Shown piece by piece: positions 10,796-22,097 of a stretch of DNA of 64,000 bases (its first letter is position 1; each line of letters starts with the position of its first letter). This DNA is from CAWFKS01 sp963816435 (lineage in GTDB: Bacteria; Pseudomonadota; Alphaproteobacteria; Rhizobiales; Rhizobiaceae), in NCBI GenBank assembly GCA_963816435.1, contig CAWFKS010000016.1:62001-126000 (forward strand). The letters are read 5' to 3'. A program made the translations under genes and the position numbers. Below the pieces are notes generated by a model that did not search any database, had not been told where the DNA came from, and worked only from the letters and a program-made list of their open reading frames with translations.

Positions 10796-10998
10796 CCCGA
10801 TGCGCTGACGGCTGGCCTCCAGGCCGGCACTCGCCGGGTAGCGGAGAGACGCGTCGCGAAGACGCGATTTCCGGGGGTTCCCTCCCCCATTTTCCTCCCC
10901 TATAAGGCGCGCCTAGCCTGACCTCAGAACTCCTCGTGCAACCGGCCGGTCCAAACCCGTTCCGGCGCTCCGCGCGAGGGCCGAAAAGCGGACCTTCC

Positions 10999-14497
<3,499 letters not shown>

Positions 14498-14500
14498 GCT

Positions 14501-14723
14501 CCCTATCTCCCCCCTTTGCGGGGGAGAAAGCGATTTCAACGGCTTAGCCAAGCGAGCCGAAGGCGAAGCACAGGCTAAACGTTAGAAATCGCAAGAGAGG
14601 GGATAGCGGCCCTCGGCGCCCTTCAAATCCCCTCTCTGGCATTTTCCAAGCACTTGCTCGGGGGACAAGCCCCGCTCGCAAATGCGGGAAAATGCTTTCT
14701 CCCCCGCAAGGGGGGAGATAGGG
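14501..14723. repeat. palindromic intergenic mosaic element
   Basis: The outer arms are inverted complements of each other over about 35 bp: 14501-14537 (CCCTATCTCC.., CGGGGGAGAAAGC) and 14688-14723 (GCTTTCTCCCCCG.., GGAGATAGGG). Inside lies a second inverted pair, AGAGAGGGGAT (about 14594) with ATCCCCTCTCT (about 14628). The element separates carB from hicB, and a truncated piece of the left arm recurs after the second carB 3' copy near 15224-15245. Such nested palindromes are known as dispersed intergenic mosaics in rhizobia. Confidence 0.7.
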
Positions 14724-14755
14724 TCGCCGCCCTCCGCCTCCCTCGAAAGCGAACC

Positions 14756-15034
14756 ATGGCCCATTACATCGCCCTGATCCACAAGGAGGCCGACAGCGGC
14801 TACGGCGTCTCCTTCCCCGACGTACCGGGCGTGATCGCCGTGGCGGACACGCTGGACGAGGCACTGCACGAAGCGGGCATCGCACTCGGCTTCGCCTTCG
14901 AGGACTGGCACGGTGTGCGCCCAACGCCTCGTAGCCTGGACGAATTGCGCGCCGACCGCGACTTTCTCGACTGGTCGGCGGACGCGGTCGTGGCTGCCGT
15001 CACGCCGCCGGCGGACATCGCCGACGCGGCTTAA
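14756..15034 (+). CDS. HicB-family antitoxin-like protein (orphan)
   Basis: This 92-residue protein has the HicB-type partial RNase-H fold signature at its N-terminus (YIALIHKEADSGYGVSFPDVPG followed by ADTLDEALHEAG). In HicAB systems this domain binds and neutralises the HicA mRNA interferase. The C-terminal part lacks an obvious ribbon-helix-helix DNA-binding domain. No HicA-like gene of about 60 codons was found on either side, so the antitoxin looks solitary: a remnant, or a partner of a toxin elsewhere. It sits between the carB 3' end and a duplicate of that end, which implies it arrived by insertion or came with a duplication. The start is the ATG at 14756, where the conserved domain begins. 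Confidence 0.75.
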   Translation: MAHYIALIHKEADSGYGVSFPDVPGVIAVADTLDEALHEAGIALGFAFEDWHGVRPTPRSLDELRADRDFLDWSADAVVAAVTPPADIADAA

Positions 15035-15051
15035 GCTTCGCTCTGCCGAAC

Positions 15052-15220
15052 GACGGCCAGAAGGCGGTGCCGGATTCCAAATCGCTGCTCGGGGCGGCCA
15101 CGCTGATGCAGAAGGTGCCCTATTACACGATCATGGCTGGCGCCGCCGCCGTCGCCGAGGCCATCGCCGCGCTCAAGGCGGGGAGCCTGGAGGTGAGGCC
15201 GCTGCAGGGGTATTTCTAGG
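15052..15220 (+). pseudogene. duplicate of the carB 3' end
   Basis: This stretch repeats carB 14330-14490 with about a dozen substitutions and one extra codon. It keeps the reading frame and ends in its own TAG, so it would encode about 54 C-terminal CarB residues (MQKVPYYTIMAG, LKAGSLEVRPLQGYF). There is no start codon or upstream CarB sequence. A piece of the palindromic element that follows carB also follows this copy. The arrangement, carB end - palindrome - hicB - carB end, makes a direct repeat around hicB. Confidence 0.85.
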
Positions 15221-15241
15221 AGCGCCTATCTCGCCCCTTGC

Positions 15242-15452
15242 GGGCCTGTTGCGCAAATCTGGCGTTGTGATTCACTTCGGTTTGACGTCGGAGGGATTCG
15301 GGATGGCGGTGAAGCGGACGGGTCAGATGAGCCTTGTGGAGGCGATGATCGGCGGCAATGTGGGCGGTTCGTCGGGGGCTCTGGACCGGATTGCGGGCGC
15401 CGCCAATGAATCAGCCGATCACCAAGTCCGCGACTGCGTTAATAGGTCCTGA
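15242..15452 (+). mobile_element. 5' remnant of an IS5-like insertion sequence
   Basis: The segment begins with a GGCCTGTTGCGCAAATCTGG-type terminus, resembling terminal repeats of IS5-group elements. It continues with the first codons of a transposase from the ATG at 15303 (MAVKRTGQMSLVEAMIGG, SGALDRIAGA). After about 32 residues the similarity to a transposase start ends and the frame closes at 15452 with unrelated residues. No catalytic domain or right-hand repeat is present. The family assignment rests on the terminus and N-terminal pattern only. Confidence 0.45.
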
Positions 15453-15477
15453 GCCTAGGCCGTGAATACCCTCCACC

Positions 15478-15540
15478 CGATCCCGAGTGGTGTCGGGATC
15501 GACCGATAGCCAATGGGGCCGGGCGGGTAACTGCCCGGCC
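15478..15540. other. two consecutive hairpins upstream of a small gene
   Basis: Two clean inverted repeats stand side by side. One has a 9-bp stem CGATCCCGA/TCGGGATCG with a 6-nt loop (15478-15501); the other an 8-bp stem GGCCGGGC/GCCCGGCC with an 8-nt loop (15517-15540). Neither is followed by a T-run in either direction. They end 20 bp before the start of the next gene, so they could form in its leader RNA or be recombination scars next to the IS remnant. Confidence 0.5.
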
Positions 15541-15559
15541 CAAATTGCGAAGGACGGCC

Positions 15560-15778
15560 ATGGAACAGCCCCCTAGCTATATCGCAGCCGGTAAGGTGCA
15601 GCGCTGGCGAGAAATGATCTACTGTTTGACGCGCGACATGGGCGAGCAGCCAGGACTCTCTATGGCAGAGGCACGGGCCTACGCCGCCAGCGCCCTTGTG
15701 CCCCGTCGCCTGATTCTGGAAGGCGAAACGGTGATCGGTCGGGTTAAGTCGCTAAACTCGTTGGGTATCAAACAGTAA
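15560..15778 (+). CDS. small hypothetical protein
   Basis: This is a 72-residue protein that I do not recognise. It starts at the ATG at 15560 with AAGGA 6 nt upstream, a good ribosome-binding site. The sequence is soluble, with an aromatic- and charge-rich middle (KVQRWREMIYCLTRDMG) and a predicted helix (SMAEARAYAASALVPRR). No signal peptide or membrane segment is visible. It is the first of three small plus-strand genes between the IS remnant and the phage remnants. Base composition is nearer to the host than in the HEPN gene that follows. Confidence 0.5.
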   Translation: MEQPPSYIAAGKVQRWREMIYCLTRDMGEQPGLSMAEARAYAASALVPRRLILEGETVIGRVKSLNSLGIKQ

Positions 15779-15840
15779 TTTGGCCTTCCAAGCGGCTAGC
15801 TATCTGACCTAAGGTGCCCGGTGGCGAAAAGGGGCTGGTG

Positions 15841-16067
15841 ATGGATAGTGAAGATAGCGAAACCATCGGGGAGAATTTCTTTTTCCCAAATCCGAAATTG
15901 ATCGTTCGCGTAAGCTATATTTATTTCTGTGCGACTACCATTCGGTAGTAGACCTATTTTTCTTCACAATAAGTCTCGCCCATCGCGCGGACGATGTGGC
16001 GCTAACTGCGAGCAAAGTCCTTATCGATGGAGCCAAAAACGAGGACGAAAGAAGAAGGTATCAATAA
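15841..16067 (+). CDS. candidate small hypothetical protein (one frameshift)
   Basis: An ATG at 15841, preceded by AAGGGG, opens a frame reading MDSEDSETIGENFFFPNPK and on through VSYIYFC, where it hits a stop. In another frame from about 15935 a coherent peptide continues (DYHSVVDLFFFTISLAHRAD, then KVLIDGAKNEDERRRYQ) to TAA 16065-16067. A one- or two-base error near TTCTGTGCGAC would join them into a protein of about 74 residues. I know no homologue. Support is the ribosome-binding site and the protein-like composition of both halves. It lies 127 bp upstream of the HEPN-like gene and could be its partner. Confidence 0.35.
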
Positions 16068-16194
16068 AATATAGATAACCCAAGCCGAGCAGTACGAAAA
16101 CTAAACGACTTCGGTGCTCTCAATTCGCGAAATCTAACCGTGAATATAGTTGATTCTTTTTTTATGGTTTGTGTCTGCTATAATTCAATCATCA

Positions 16195-16686
16195 ATGAAA
16201 AAGCGGCCAGATTTAGTAAAGTCGGGCGATTCCATAAAGATCGAAGATGTGTTTGATTTTAGAAGTAAAAAGGAGATTATAAACTATCTTATAGATAGAA
16301 TGGTGAATTCTTTCTCTTACAGTGGCGTGGAAAAGATTGAAAGATTTATATCCGATTCTTTAGTCGTAAATCTCTTCAATGAAGATGAATCTCGAAATAT
16401 AATGAAGATATTTATAGAAACGAGAAATATACACGTTCATAACCGTGGTTTTGTCAATCGAATATTCTTGTCCCGAGTTGAGCGCCATCGCGATTTTGAA
16501 TTTGTGGAGGGCAAGCGCGCGCATTTGAACTTTGATAATTTGGTTCGCCTTTCAAAGGTCTGTATAGAGACTTCCGTGCGCCTTGATGAGCAAATTTCGA
16601 AAAAATTCGGGATCGAACGCAAGCGTTACGGCACATGGAAGAAGAAGAAAGCAAAGTCGGTATCGTCACCTTCCGAGCCAAGCTGA
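16195..16686 (+). CDS. HEPN-domain RNase-like protein
   Basis: This 163-residue, strikingly AT-rich gene in a GC-rich genome encodes a predicted all-helical protein. It contains R77-N-I-H-V-H82, the Rx4-6H motif of HEPN nucleases, in the context ETRNIHVHNRGFVNRIFL that is typical of HEPN proteins from defence and toxin loci. A lysine-rich C-terminal tail (about residues 144-157) follows. Members cut RNA as toxins or abortive-infection effectors. The start is the ATG at 16195; a TTG at 16150 would add a hydrophobic lead not seen in the family. A perfect TATAAT at 16179-16184 lies 10 bp before the ATG, which would imply a nearly leaderless mRNA. Composition and setting indicate acquisition by transfer. 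The exact HEPN subfamily is uncertain. Confidence 0.6.
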   Translation: MKKRPDLVKSGDSIKIEDVFDFRSKKEIINYLIDRMVNSFSYSGVEKIERFISDSLVVNLFNEDESRNIMKIFIETRNIHVHNRGFVNRIFLSRVERHRDFEFVEGKRAHLNFDNLVRLSKVCIETSVRLDEQISKKFGIERKRYGTWKKKKAKSVSSPSEPS

Positions 16687-16830
16687 TTTTATCACCACCG
16701 GGGATTTCTTGGGCGTGGTCGCCGACGCGACTTCCTCTTCGCGCCGGTCCAGATTGGCAGTGACCAGCCCGCGCACGGCCATCCCGTAGACGACGCAATC
16801 AAGCGACTCGGCGCGACGGAATACGCGATT
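16666..16830 (-). pseudogene. remnant of phage terminase large subunit (GpA-type) C-terminus
   Basis: On the minus strand a frame of about 50 residues reads FRRAESLDCVVYGMAVRG, then TANLDRREEEVA and VVIKSAWLGR before its stop. The pattern ALDCxVYxxA near the end of a protein, followed by a short charged tail, is characteristic of GpA-type phage terminase large subunits. Nothing upstream in the same frame continues the ATPase or nuclease domain, and RAYT-like sequence is fused to it. It overlaps the 3' end of the HEPN gene by 21 bp. I take it as a scrap of a lost prophage; the assignment is from pattern memory only. Confidence 0.35.
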
Positions 16831-17130
16831 ACGGTGACAGTGCACTCTTTTCCGCCTTGCCCTTCCGCCCGCGCTTGACCGCCTTGACCGGCCTGCCATG
16901 GGTTGCGGCGATGCGCTCGAGGAAGGCGTCGCCGCCCAGCGGCCCGCCGATGGTCTCGGCCCGGCGCAGCCGCTCGAAGGCGGTCGGCCTCGGCGGGCTC
17001 GAACAGCCCGTCCGTCGAAGCCAGCCGGCCGCGCATCGGCGCGAGATCGGTGAGGCCGTCTTCCTCGTCCGTCAGCAGTGCCCGCGCCCGACAACGGTCA
17101 GTCCTGCGCTCGCCCGACGAGCCGCCACAC
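16829..17130 (-). pseudogene. REP-associated tyrosine transposase remnant, C-terminal part
   Basis: The minus strand encodes ALLTDEEDGLTDLAPM.., GLFEPAEADRL and, after a shift near 16970, RRAETIGGPLGGDAFLERI then RGRKGKAEKSALSP and a stop at 16829-16831. The segments match the C-terminal layout of IS200-like REP-associated tyrosine transposases (RAYT): a WSSxxAHL-like region, a 'GRPLGxxxFxxxLE' block and a basic tail. The catalytic HUH and tyrosine regions are missing. Two or more frame shifts make this a pseudogene. Confidence 0.5.
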
Positions 17131-17217
17131 CTTGCGCCACGTCGACGGCTGTCGCTCCGCCCTCTCCTACGCTCCCTCCGTTGACGCGCGAAAACGACCC
17201 GCGAACGGAGATCTCCC

Positions 17218-17692
17218 ACGGACGCCAAGCTGCATGCAAAGATCCTCGAAATCCTCGCCGAAAACCGCATCCTGACGCTCGCCACGCTCAGGCCGGACGG
17301 CTGGCCGCAGGCCACCACGGTCGGCTATGCCAATCGCGGGCTGACGATCTCCTTCATGACCGGCAAGGACACCCAGAAGGCGAAGAACCTGGCGCGCGAC
17401 AACCGCGTCTCGCTGACCATCGACCACGACACGCAAGAACCCGATGGCGATCACCGGCCTGTCGATGGCCGCGCGCGCCTTTCCGGTGACGGACGAGAAA
17501 TCCGTCCGCAAATTCATGCTGGAAGAGCTGCCGAACAAATATCCCGAATACAGGCCGCTGATGACGGACGTCGATTTTTCCGGCATCGCCGTGTTCGAGC
17601 TCAGGCCCGAGGTGATCTCGGTGCTCGACTATTCGAAAGGCTTTGCCCACACCGACGAGGTGACGGTGACCGAGGCCGACCTCGCCGCGTAG
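17218..17692 (+). CDS. pyridoxamine 5'-phosphate oxidase-family protein (one frameshift)
   Basis: This is a protein of about 157 residues with the split-barrel FMN-binding fold of the PNPOx family. The N-terminal strand pattern is AENRILTLATLRPDGWPQAT, followed by YANRGLTISFMTGKDTQK and the C-terminal VFELRPEVISVLDYSKGF. Members bind FMN, F420 or haem, and function cannot be assigned by sequence alone. The frame shifts at about 17441; removing one G from CCCGATG gives EPMAITGLSM and restores it. There is no ATG/GTG/TTG at the expected start: an ACG at 17218 stands where MDAKLHAK should begin, with CGGAG upstream, so a base error in the start codon is likely. Confidence 0.65.
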
Positions 17693-17796
17693 AGGCGCGG
17701 GCCATTTGGCTTCTCCCGGCAGGGGTGAAGCAAAGGCGCCGCCGCTTCGGTTGGTGGCAAGCATTGGTACCTGGCGAAGGGGCCAAAACGAAGATC

Positions 17797-17991
17797 GTCA
17801 TCCCGGAAGGCGGACGGCGCGAAGCGTCGGGCGTCTATCCGGGACCCATTCCGGAAAAGATCGGCCGTGTTGGGCGCTCGCGGAAGGGCCTTGGCCGCGT
17901 TGCCGCCAGCGTGGTCGCTTGGCGTCGAGGTTACGGGGTGGGTCCCGGACAGCCTGTCCTCACTGCCGCTCGAACCGTCTTCCGGGATGAC
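17797..17991. repeat. long inverted repeat element
   Basis: The outer arms GTCATCCCGGAAGGCGGACGG (from 17797) and CCGTCTTCCGGGATGAC (to 17991) are inverted complements with few mismatches. An inner pair, TATCCGGGACCCA (about 17836) and GGGTCCCGGA (about 17940), also pairs. The whole could fold as one long hairpin. The type is common between genes in rhizobia. Confidence 0.65.
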
Positions 17992-18013
17992 GCGGCGGTG
18001 GGGCGGCGCGTCC

Positions 18014-18174
18014 ATTCCTCCCCCTCGACGGGGAGGGTCGCCGGAGAGCGGCTTCGGGGCGAATCGAGACCGCTCGCCGACGGGACGGGAAAGGACTTCA
18101 GCGTTTAAGCCGGTCGCCGGGGGACGACCCCACCCAGGCTCGCTGGACTCGCCGCCTCCCCGTCGAGGGGAAGG
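18014..18174. repeat. inverted repeat element with CTCCCCGTCGAGGGG arms
   Basis: The left arm, around 18016-18040 (CCTCCCCCTCGACGGGGAGG), is itself a hairpin and is complementary to the right arm at 18154-18174 (CCTCCCCGTCGAGGGGAAGG). It is a nested palindrome like the element after carB. Confidence 0.6.
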
Positions 18175-18682
18175 TAGGCCCGGCGCCGGATGAGCCAGCC
18201 CCAAACGTGGACAGCCGCGCGGCTCCGCATCGCCCAACCCCTTGTTCCTACTCACTACTCCCTATTCCCCACTCCCTCATTTATCCCCACCCCTCCAGCC
18301 TCCCGTTACCATCGCCGTCAGTCCCTTCCGCGGGAACACCGGTCGCGACGGTGATTGCGTGGGGAGGGACCGGCGCCTCCGCCGATCGGGCTAACGTGGC
18401 CTGGTCGTCCGGGGCGGCACTGTCCAAGGGTTCCCCTGGGGGTACTACCGGCCCCTGTGCGCTGGACGAGCGCTTAAGGGCACCCGGCGAGGCGGCGGTG
18501 ACGAGCCGCCGCCGCTGGAGGTCGAGGCGGGCAGCGACGCGAATGTCGCTGTCGCGGAAACCTCCTGAAGCCGGGTGCTTGAAGCGGAACGGGCGGTGAC
18601 CGCAAAAATCGCCGGACGGGCGGCCGTAAGGTCGCAACGTTACTACCCTAGATGAGCGTCCGAACGGCCGCCCGTCTTCCCA

Positions 18683-18750
18683 GCCTTCGACAGGCCAGGA
18701 TGAGGCCGCGCGAAGGATGCCACGCCCCTCATGGTGAGCTTGTCGAACCA
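18683..18750. repeat. inverted repeat with CCTTCGACA / TGTCGAA arms
   Basis: GCCTTCGACAGGCCAGGATGAGG on the left pairs with CCTCATGGTGAGCTTGTCGAAC on the right with mismatches. The arms resemble a dispersed repeat often seen between alphaproteobacterial genes. Confidence 0.5.
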
Positions 18751-18837
18751 CGGGGTCGGTTCTTTGACAATGGCCAGACGGCGACAAAAGCCGGGCGTGG
18801 CGATGAAGAAGATTACGCGGAGGCGTGTGAGCGCGCC

Positions 18838-18903
18838 CTGCCTTCTCCCCCTGTGGGAGAAGGTGGCCGACCCGAGCGTAGCGAAGGGAAGGTCGGATGA
18901 GGG
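18838..18903. repeat. short palindromic repeat unit
   Basis: CCTTCTCCCCCTGTGGGAGAAGG forms a near-perfect hairpin. It is followed by GAGCGTAGCGAAGGGAAGG and GGATGAGGGG, a layout typical of dispersed rhizobial intergenic palindromes. It lies just upstream of the transposase gene. Confidence 0.55.
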
Positions 18904-18980
18904 GTGTTGGCCGGGCGTCGGCGCTTCAATACCCCTCACCAAGTTCGCCCGGCCGCTCGGCCTGCGCCTCACGGGAACGC

Positions 18981-20051
18981 ATGGCCTGCCTTGAGAGCTA
19001 TTTTGGCGCGGTGCCCGATCCACGCGCGTCCAACGCCAGTCACCGGCTTGGCGATCTGATTGTGATGATGATCGCGGCGAGCCTGTGCGGCGCCAGCAAT
19101 GCGACGGAGTTCGCCTTGTTCGCACAGGAGCGAAAGCAAGCGCTGTCGCGGCTGATCGACTATGACACCGCCCCCAGCCACGATACCTTCTCGCGGCTGC
19201 TGCGGCTGCTTGATCCGGAGGCTTTCGGGCGCGCTTTCGCTGCCTTGGCGGCGGCGTTTGCGCGGGCACGGCAAGAGATGCCGGAAGTGATGTCGCTCGA
19301 GGGCAAAGATTTGAGGCGCGCCTACGAAAAGGGCTTGGCGGCCAGTCCGCCGCTGACGGTATCGGGCTTCGCCGCGCAGACGCGCCTGTGCCTGGCCGCG
19401 GCCTCGCCCAAGCCCGGCGAGAATGAGGTCGAGACGGCTCTCAAAGTCATCGAACTCATTGATCTTACTGATAGACTGATCACGGCCGACGCCCTTCACT
19501 GCCACACCCGAATGGCCGAGGCGGTGACCGGCGGCGGCGGCGATTACCTGCTTGCGCTCAAGGGAAACCGCCGTCATTGGCTCGCCAGCGCCAGGCAGCA
19601 CCTGGCCGAGGCAACCCCCGCCATCGCCGAGCGGACCGAAACCAGCCATGGCCGCAACGAATGGCGGCAGGCCGAGGTCGTGGCGGCAAGCGAGCCGCTG
19701 ATGCCAGGCCACAAGGCGTTCATCCGCGTCACCAGCCGCCGCGACGAGGCCAAGCCGCTGACGCGCCTGTTCATGGCCTCTACGCTGCTCTCGCCCGATC
19801 AGGCGCTCGACCTCACAAGAGCCCACTGGCAGATCGAAAACGGATTGCACTGGATGCTGGACGTCCACCTCAACGAGGATCTCAGCCGCGCCCGAAAGGG
19901 CAATGCCCCCGCCAATACCGCGCTCCTCAACCGCCTCGCCACAAACATCCTTCAGCTGGCCGATACCGGCAAAGTCCCCATTAGCCACCGCATCAAGAAA
20001 TGCGCCTGGAACGACGACTATCTTCTCCACGTAATCACTCATATGCGATAG
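18981..20051 (+). CDS. ISAs1-family transposase
   Basis: This is an intact 356-residue DDE transposase. The N-terminus matches the transposase-associated domain of the ISAs1/H-repeat family (ESYFGAVPDPRASNASHRLG, DTFSRLLRLLDPEAF). The DDE core follows: SLEGKDLRRA, LITADALHCH, and the C-terminal HWQIENGLHWMLDVHLNED segment with the catalytic Glu. The start is the ATG at 18981, where the family sequence begins; the frame is open further upstream in repeat sequence only. The right end (ATATGCGATAGCCCTG at the stop) looks like an ISAs1-type terminus. A matching left terminus was not found, so the copy may be immobile at that side. Confidence 0.88.
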   Translation: MACLESYFGAVPDPRASNASHRLGDLIVMMIAASLCGASNATEFALFAQERKQALSRLIDYDTAPSHDTFSRLLRLLDPEAFGRAFAALAAAFARARQEMPEVMSLEGKDLRRAYEKGLAASPPLTVSGFAAQTRLCLAAASPKPGENEVETALKVIELIDLTDRLITADALHCHTRMAEAVTGGGGDYLLALKGNRRHWLASARQHLAEATPAIAERTETSHGRNEWRQAEVVAASEPLMPGHKAFIRVTSRRDEAKPLTRLFMASTLLSPDQALDLTRAHWQIENGLHWMLDVHLNEDLSRARKGNAPANTALLNRLATNILQLADTGKVPISHRIKKCAWNDDYLLHVITHMR

Positions 20052-20097
20052 CCCTGCCTGAAGGGGGGAGGGAGACGGCCGCGACCCAAAATTCCCC

Positions 20098-20523
20098 TCA
20101 GGCGCCGATCGCCTCGAGCCCGTCCTCCAGCCAGTCGCCGAGCATCGGCATGCCGAGCAGATATTCGGCGGTGCGCCTGGTGTTGCGCTGGCGCGCCTCG
20201 GCCAGCGCCTCGGCCCATTGCGAGCCGTCGTAGTCGCCGCGCCCGATCCAGGCGAGCGCGATCAGCTCGGCCGCCTCGTCCGCGTTGAGGTCGTCGATCA
20301 GTTCGCGCAGTTCCTCGGCGGTCAGGTCCTGCTCTTCCTCCTCGGCCAGCCCGTCGTGGTGGTGGCTGTCGGAGGCCTCGCCCTCGTATTCGACCTCGTG
20401 CTCGCCGCCGGCGTCGTAGTCGGCGTGGATGTCGGCCGACACCGCGCGCGCCTTCTCGGCGAACAGCCGCACCGTCTCGGGGCTGATCGTCAGGTCCCAG
20501 TCCTGCTCTTCGTGCCTGCGCAT
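20098..20523 (-). CDS. DUF3775 domain-containing protein
   Basis: This is a 141-residue acidic soluble protein. The N-terminal block (WDLTISPETVRLFAEKAR) and the C-terminal block (LIALAWIGRGDYDGSQWAEA, RRTAEYLLGMPMLGDWLEDG) match the DUF3775 family of alphaproteobacteria, whose function is not known. In between is an acidic, histidine-containing linker (SDSHHHDG, EEEEQD). The start could be the ATG at 20523 (AAGGA upstream) or one at 20553 with an equally good AGGA; the shorter one agrees better with where the domain begins. It is divergent from the DUF486 gene. Confidence 0.75.
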   Translation of the reverse strand: MRRHEEQDWDLTISPETVRLFAEKARAVSADIHADYDAGGEHEVEYEGEASDSHHHDGLAEEEEQDLTAEELRELIDDLNADEAAELIALAWIGRGDYDGSQWAEALAEARQRNTRRTAEYLLGMPMLGDWLEDGLEAIGA

Positions 20524-20652
20524 CGCTGCTCGTCCTTGCGGGACCGCGATCATAGACTATCCTGAGGCGCACGCATTGCCTTCTTTGTGCGGCGGCAGGC
20601 CCGGCGGAGACGCCGGCCCGCTCCTGCCGGCCGCCGGTTTCCGGGATAACAA

Positions 20653-21003
20653 ATGTCGCTGCTGACCTCGCCCAAGGTGCTGCCGGTGCTGATGCTGGCC
20701 GTCTCAAACGTCTTCATGACCTTTGCCTGGTACGGGCACCTGAAGTTCAAGTCCGCGCCGCTGGTGCTCGTCGTGCTGGTCGGCTGGGGGCTCGCCTTCT
20801 TCGAATACTGGTTTGCCGTGCCCGCCAACCGCATCGGCAGCCAGGTCTATTCGCCGGCCGAGCTGAAGACGATCCAGGAGGTGATCACGCTCACCGTGTT
20901 CGTCGGCTTCTCGGTGCTCTATCTGCGCGAGACGCTGACCTTCCAGCACATCGTCGGCTTCGCCTTCATCGCGTTCGGCGCGGCAATCGTGTTCAGGGCG
21001 TGA
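20653..21003 (+). CDS. DMT-superfamily small membrane protein (DUF486)
   Basis: This is a 116-residue integral membrane protein with four predicted helices: residues 8-27, 37-56, about 75-92 and 97-115. It matches the DUF486 family (NVFMTFAWYGHLKFK and the polar VPANRIGSQVYSPAELKTIQE loop are typical), a four-helix branch of the drug/metabolite transporter superfamily. The substrate is not known. The 3' end overlaps the convergent EamA gene by 11 bp. Confidence 0.85.
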   Translation: MSLLTSPKVLPVLMLAVSNVFMTFAWYGHLKFKSAPLVLVVLVGWGLAFFEYWFAVPANRIGSQVYSPAELKTIQEVITLTVFVGFSVLYLRETLTFQHIVGFAFIAFGAAIVFRA

Positions 21004-21888
21004 GCCGCCTGCGGCGCTCGGCGAGCGCCGGCACGACTTCGACGGTCAGGATCGCGGCCAATATCAGCGCGCAGCCCAGCAACCCCAGCGCCGGCAGCCG
21101 CTCGTCGAGGAACAACCCGCCGAAGATCGCCGCGAACACCGCCTCGCTCGACAGGAAGATCGCCGCCTGCGGCGCGGTCGTGTAGCGCTGGCCCACGGCC
21201 TGCAGCGTGAAGGCGAGCCCGCCGGAAAACGCGCCGGCATAGATGATTTCGGGCAGCGCCCGGCGGACCGCCTCGAGATCGATGCCCTCCAGCGCAAAGG
21301 CGCCGGCGAGCCCGAGCACGCCGCACAGCGCGAACTGCACGACCGACAGCGTCACCGGCCGCCCAGTGCGCCCGGCATGGCGGGCGATCAGGATGACCTG
21401 CAGCGCCCACATGGCCGCGCACAGGATCGTCAGCCAGTCGCCGACGCTCATTGCCGTCAGGCGGCCGTCCGACAGCAGCCAGATGCCGGCAAGCGCCAGG
21501 AGTGCCGCCGGCCACACCACCGGATGCGGCCACTGCCGGTAGACAGCCACGCCCAGCAGCGGCGTCATGACGACGTAGAGCCCGGTCAGGAAGCCGGAAT
21601 TGGTGACGGTGGTCGTCAGCAGCCCGTATTGCTGCGCCACGATGCCGGCGAACAGCGTCAGGCCGATCAGCGCGAAGCCGAGCCCAGTCGCCGGCCGGCG
21701 AGCGATGTCTCGGCGCGCCGCTGCTCGATCAGCGCGAACGGCAGCATGGAGACCGCCGCGATCACGAAGCGCGTGCCGACGAAGGTCAGCGGCCCGACAT
21801 TTTCCATCGCCGTCGACTGGGCGACGAAGCCCATGCCCCAGATGGCGCCGGCGAGAAGCAGGACGAGGTTTGCCTGGATGCGGGTCAT
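20993..21888 (-). CDS. EamA/DMT-family transporter (one frameshift)
   Basis: This is a ten-helix drug/metabolite transporter of about 298 residues with two EamA repeats. The first starts MTRIQANLVLLLAGAIWGMG (GAIWG is the EamA hallmark); the second contains WALQVILIARHAGR and AAIFLSSEAVFAAIFGGLFL. It would export metabolites or amino-acid derivatives across the inner membrane; the substrate is not predictable. The frame is broken at about 21700, between AETSLAGR and RPATGLGFALIGL. The start is the ATG at 21888. The stop overlaps the end of the DUF486 gene on the other strand. Confidence 0.8.
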
Positions 21889-22073
21889 GCGTTGACGCGG
21901 AAGGCTCCGGGAAATTGCGTTCGACCGCCTCATAGCAGGCGCGAAGCCTCCGGCAATCCGCCAGCGCGACGGTCCGCATCGCGCCAGCCTGCCCTTCCGC
22001 GCCCGGCGGCGCGATTTCGTCTCATGGCATGCGAACGGCGATCATTTTTCGCGTGAAAACGGTACGAAACCCG

Positions 22074-22079
22074 CTATAT
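22074..22079 (+). promoter_or_regulatory. candidate -10 element of greA
   Basis: CTATAT matches the alphaproteobacterial housekeeping -10 consensus. The expected -35 position (about 22051-22056, GCGTGA) is only a weak match. It lies 118 bp before the greA start and just ahead of the leader hairpin. The upstream gene is divergent, so this is the only visible source for a greA transcript. Confidence 0.4.
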
Positions 22080-22097
22080 TTGTGTCGAACACAGGTG

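Larger units (their letters stand above)
17693..18980. other. gene-free mosaic of intergenic repeats
   Basis: About 1.3 kb with no reading frame that looks like a protein: the open frames present have skewed Arg/Pro/Gly composition and no start signals. The stretch instead holds at least four inverted-repeat elements (annotated separately) and a pyrimidine-rich tract around 18245-18300 (CTACTCACTACTCCC-like). It ends directly at the ISAs1-type transposase gene. Confidence 0.7.

Noticed and set aside
16150..16194. Upstream TTG start for the HEPN gene, adding a hydrophobic leader
   Set aside because: The extra residues do not fit HEPN proteins and the frame includes the TATAAT box; the ATG at 16195 is simpler.
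17693..18980. Small open frames in the repeat region (e.g. about 18643-19269 minus)
   Set aside because: They run through palindromic repeats, have low-complexity Pro/Arg/Ser composition and no ribosome-binding sites.
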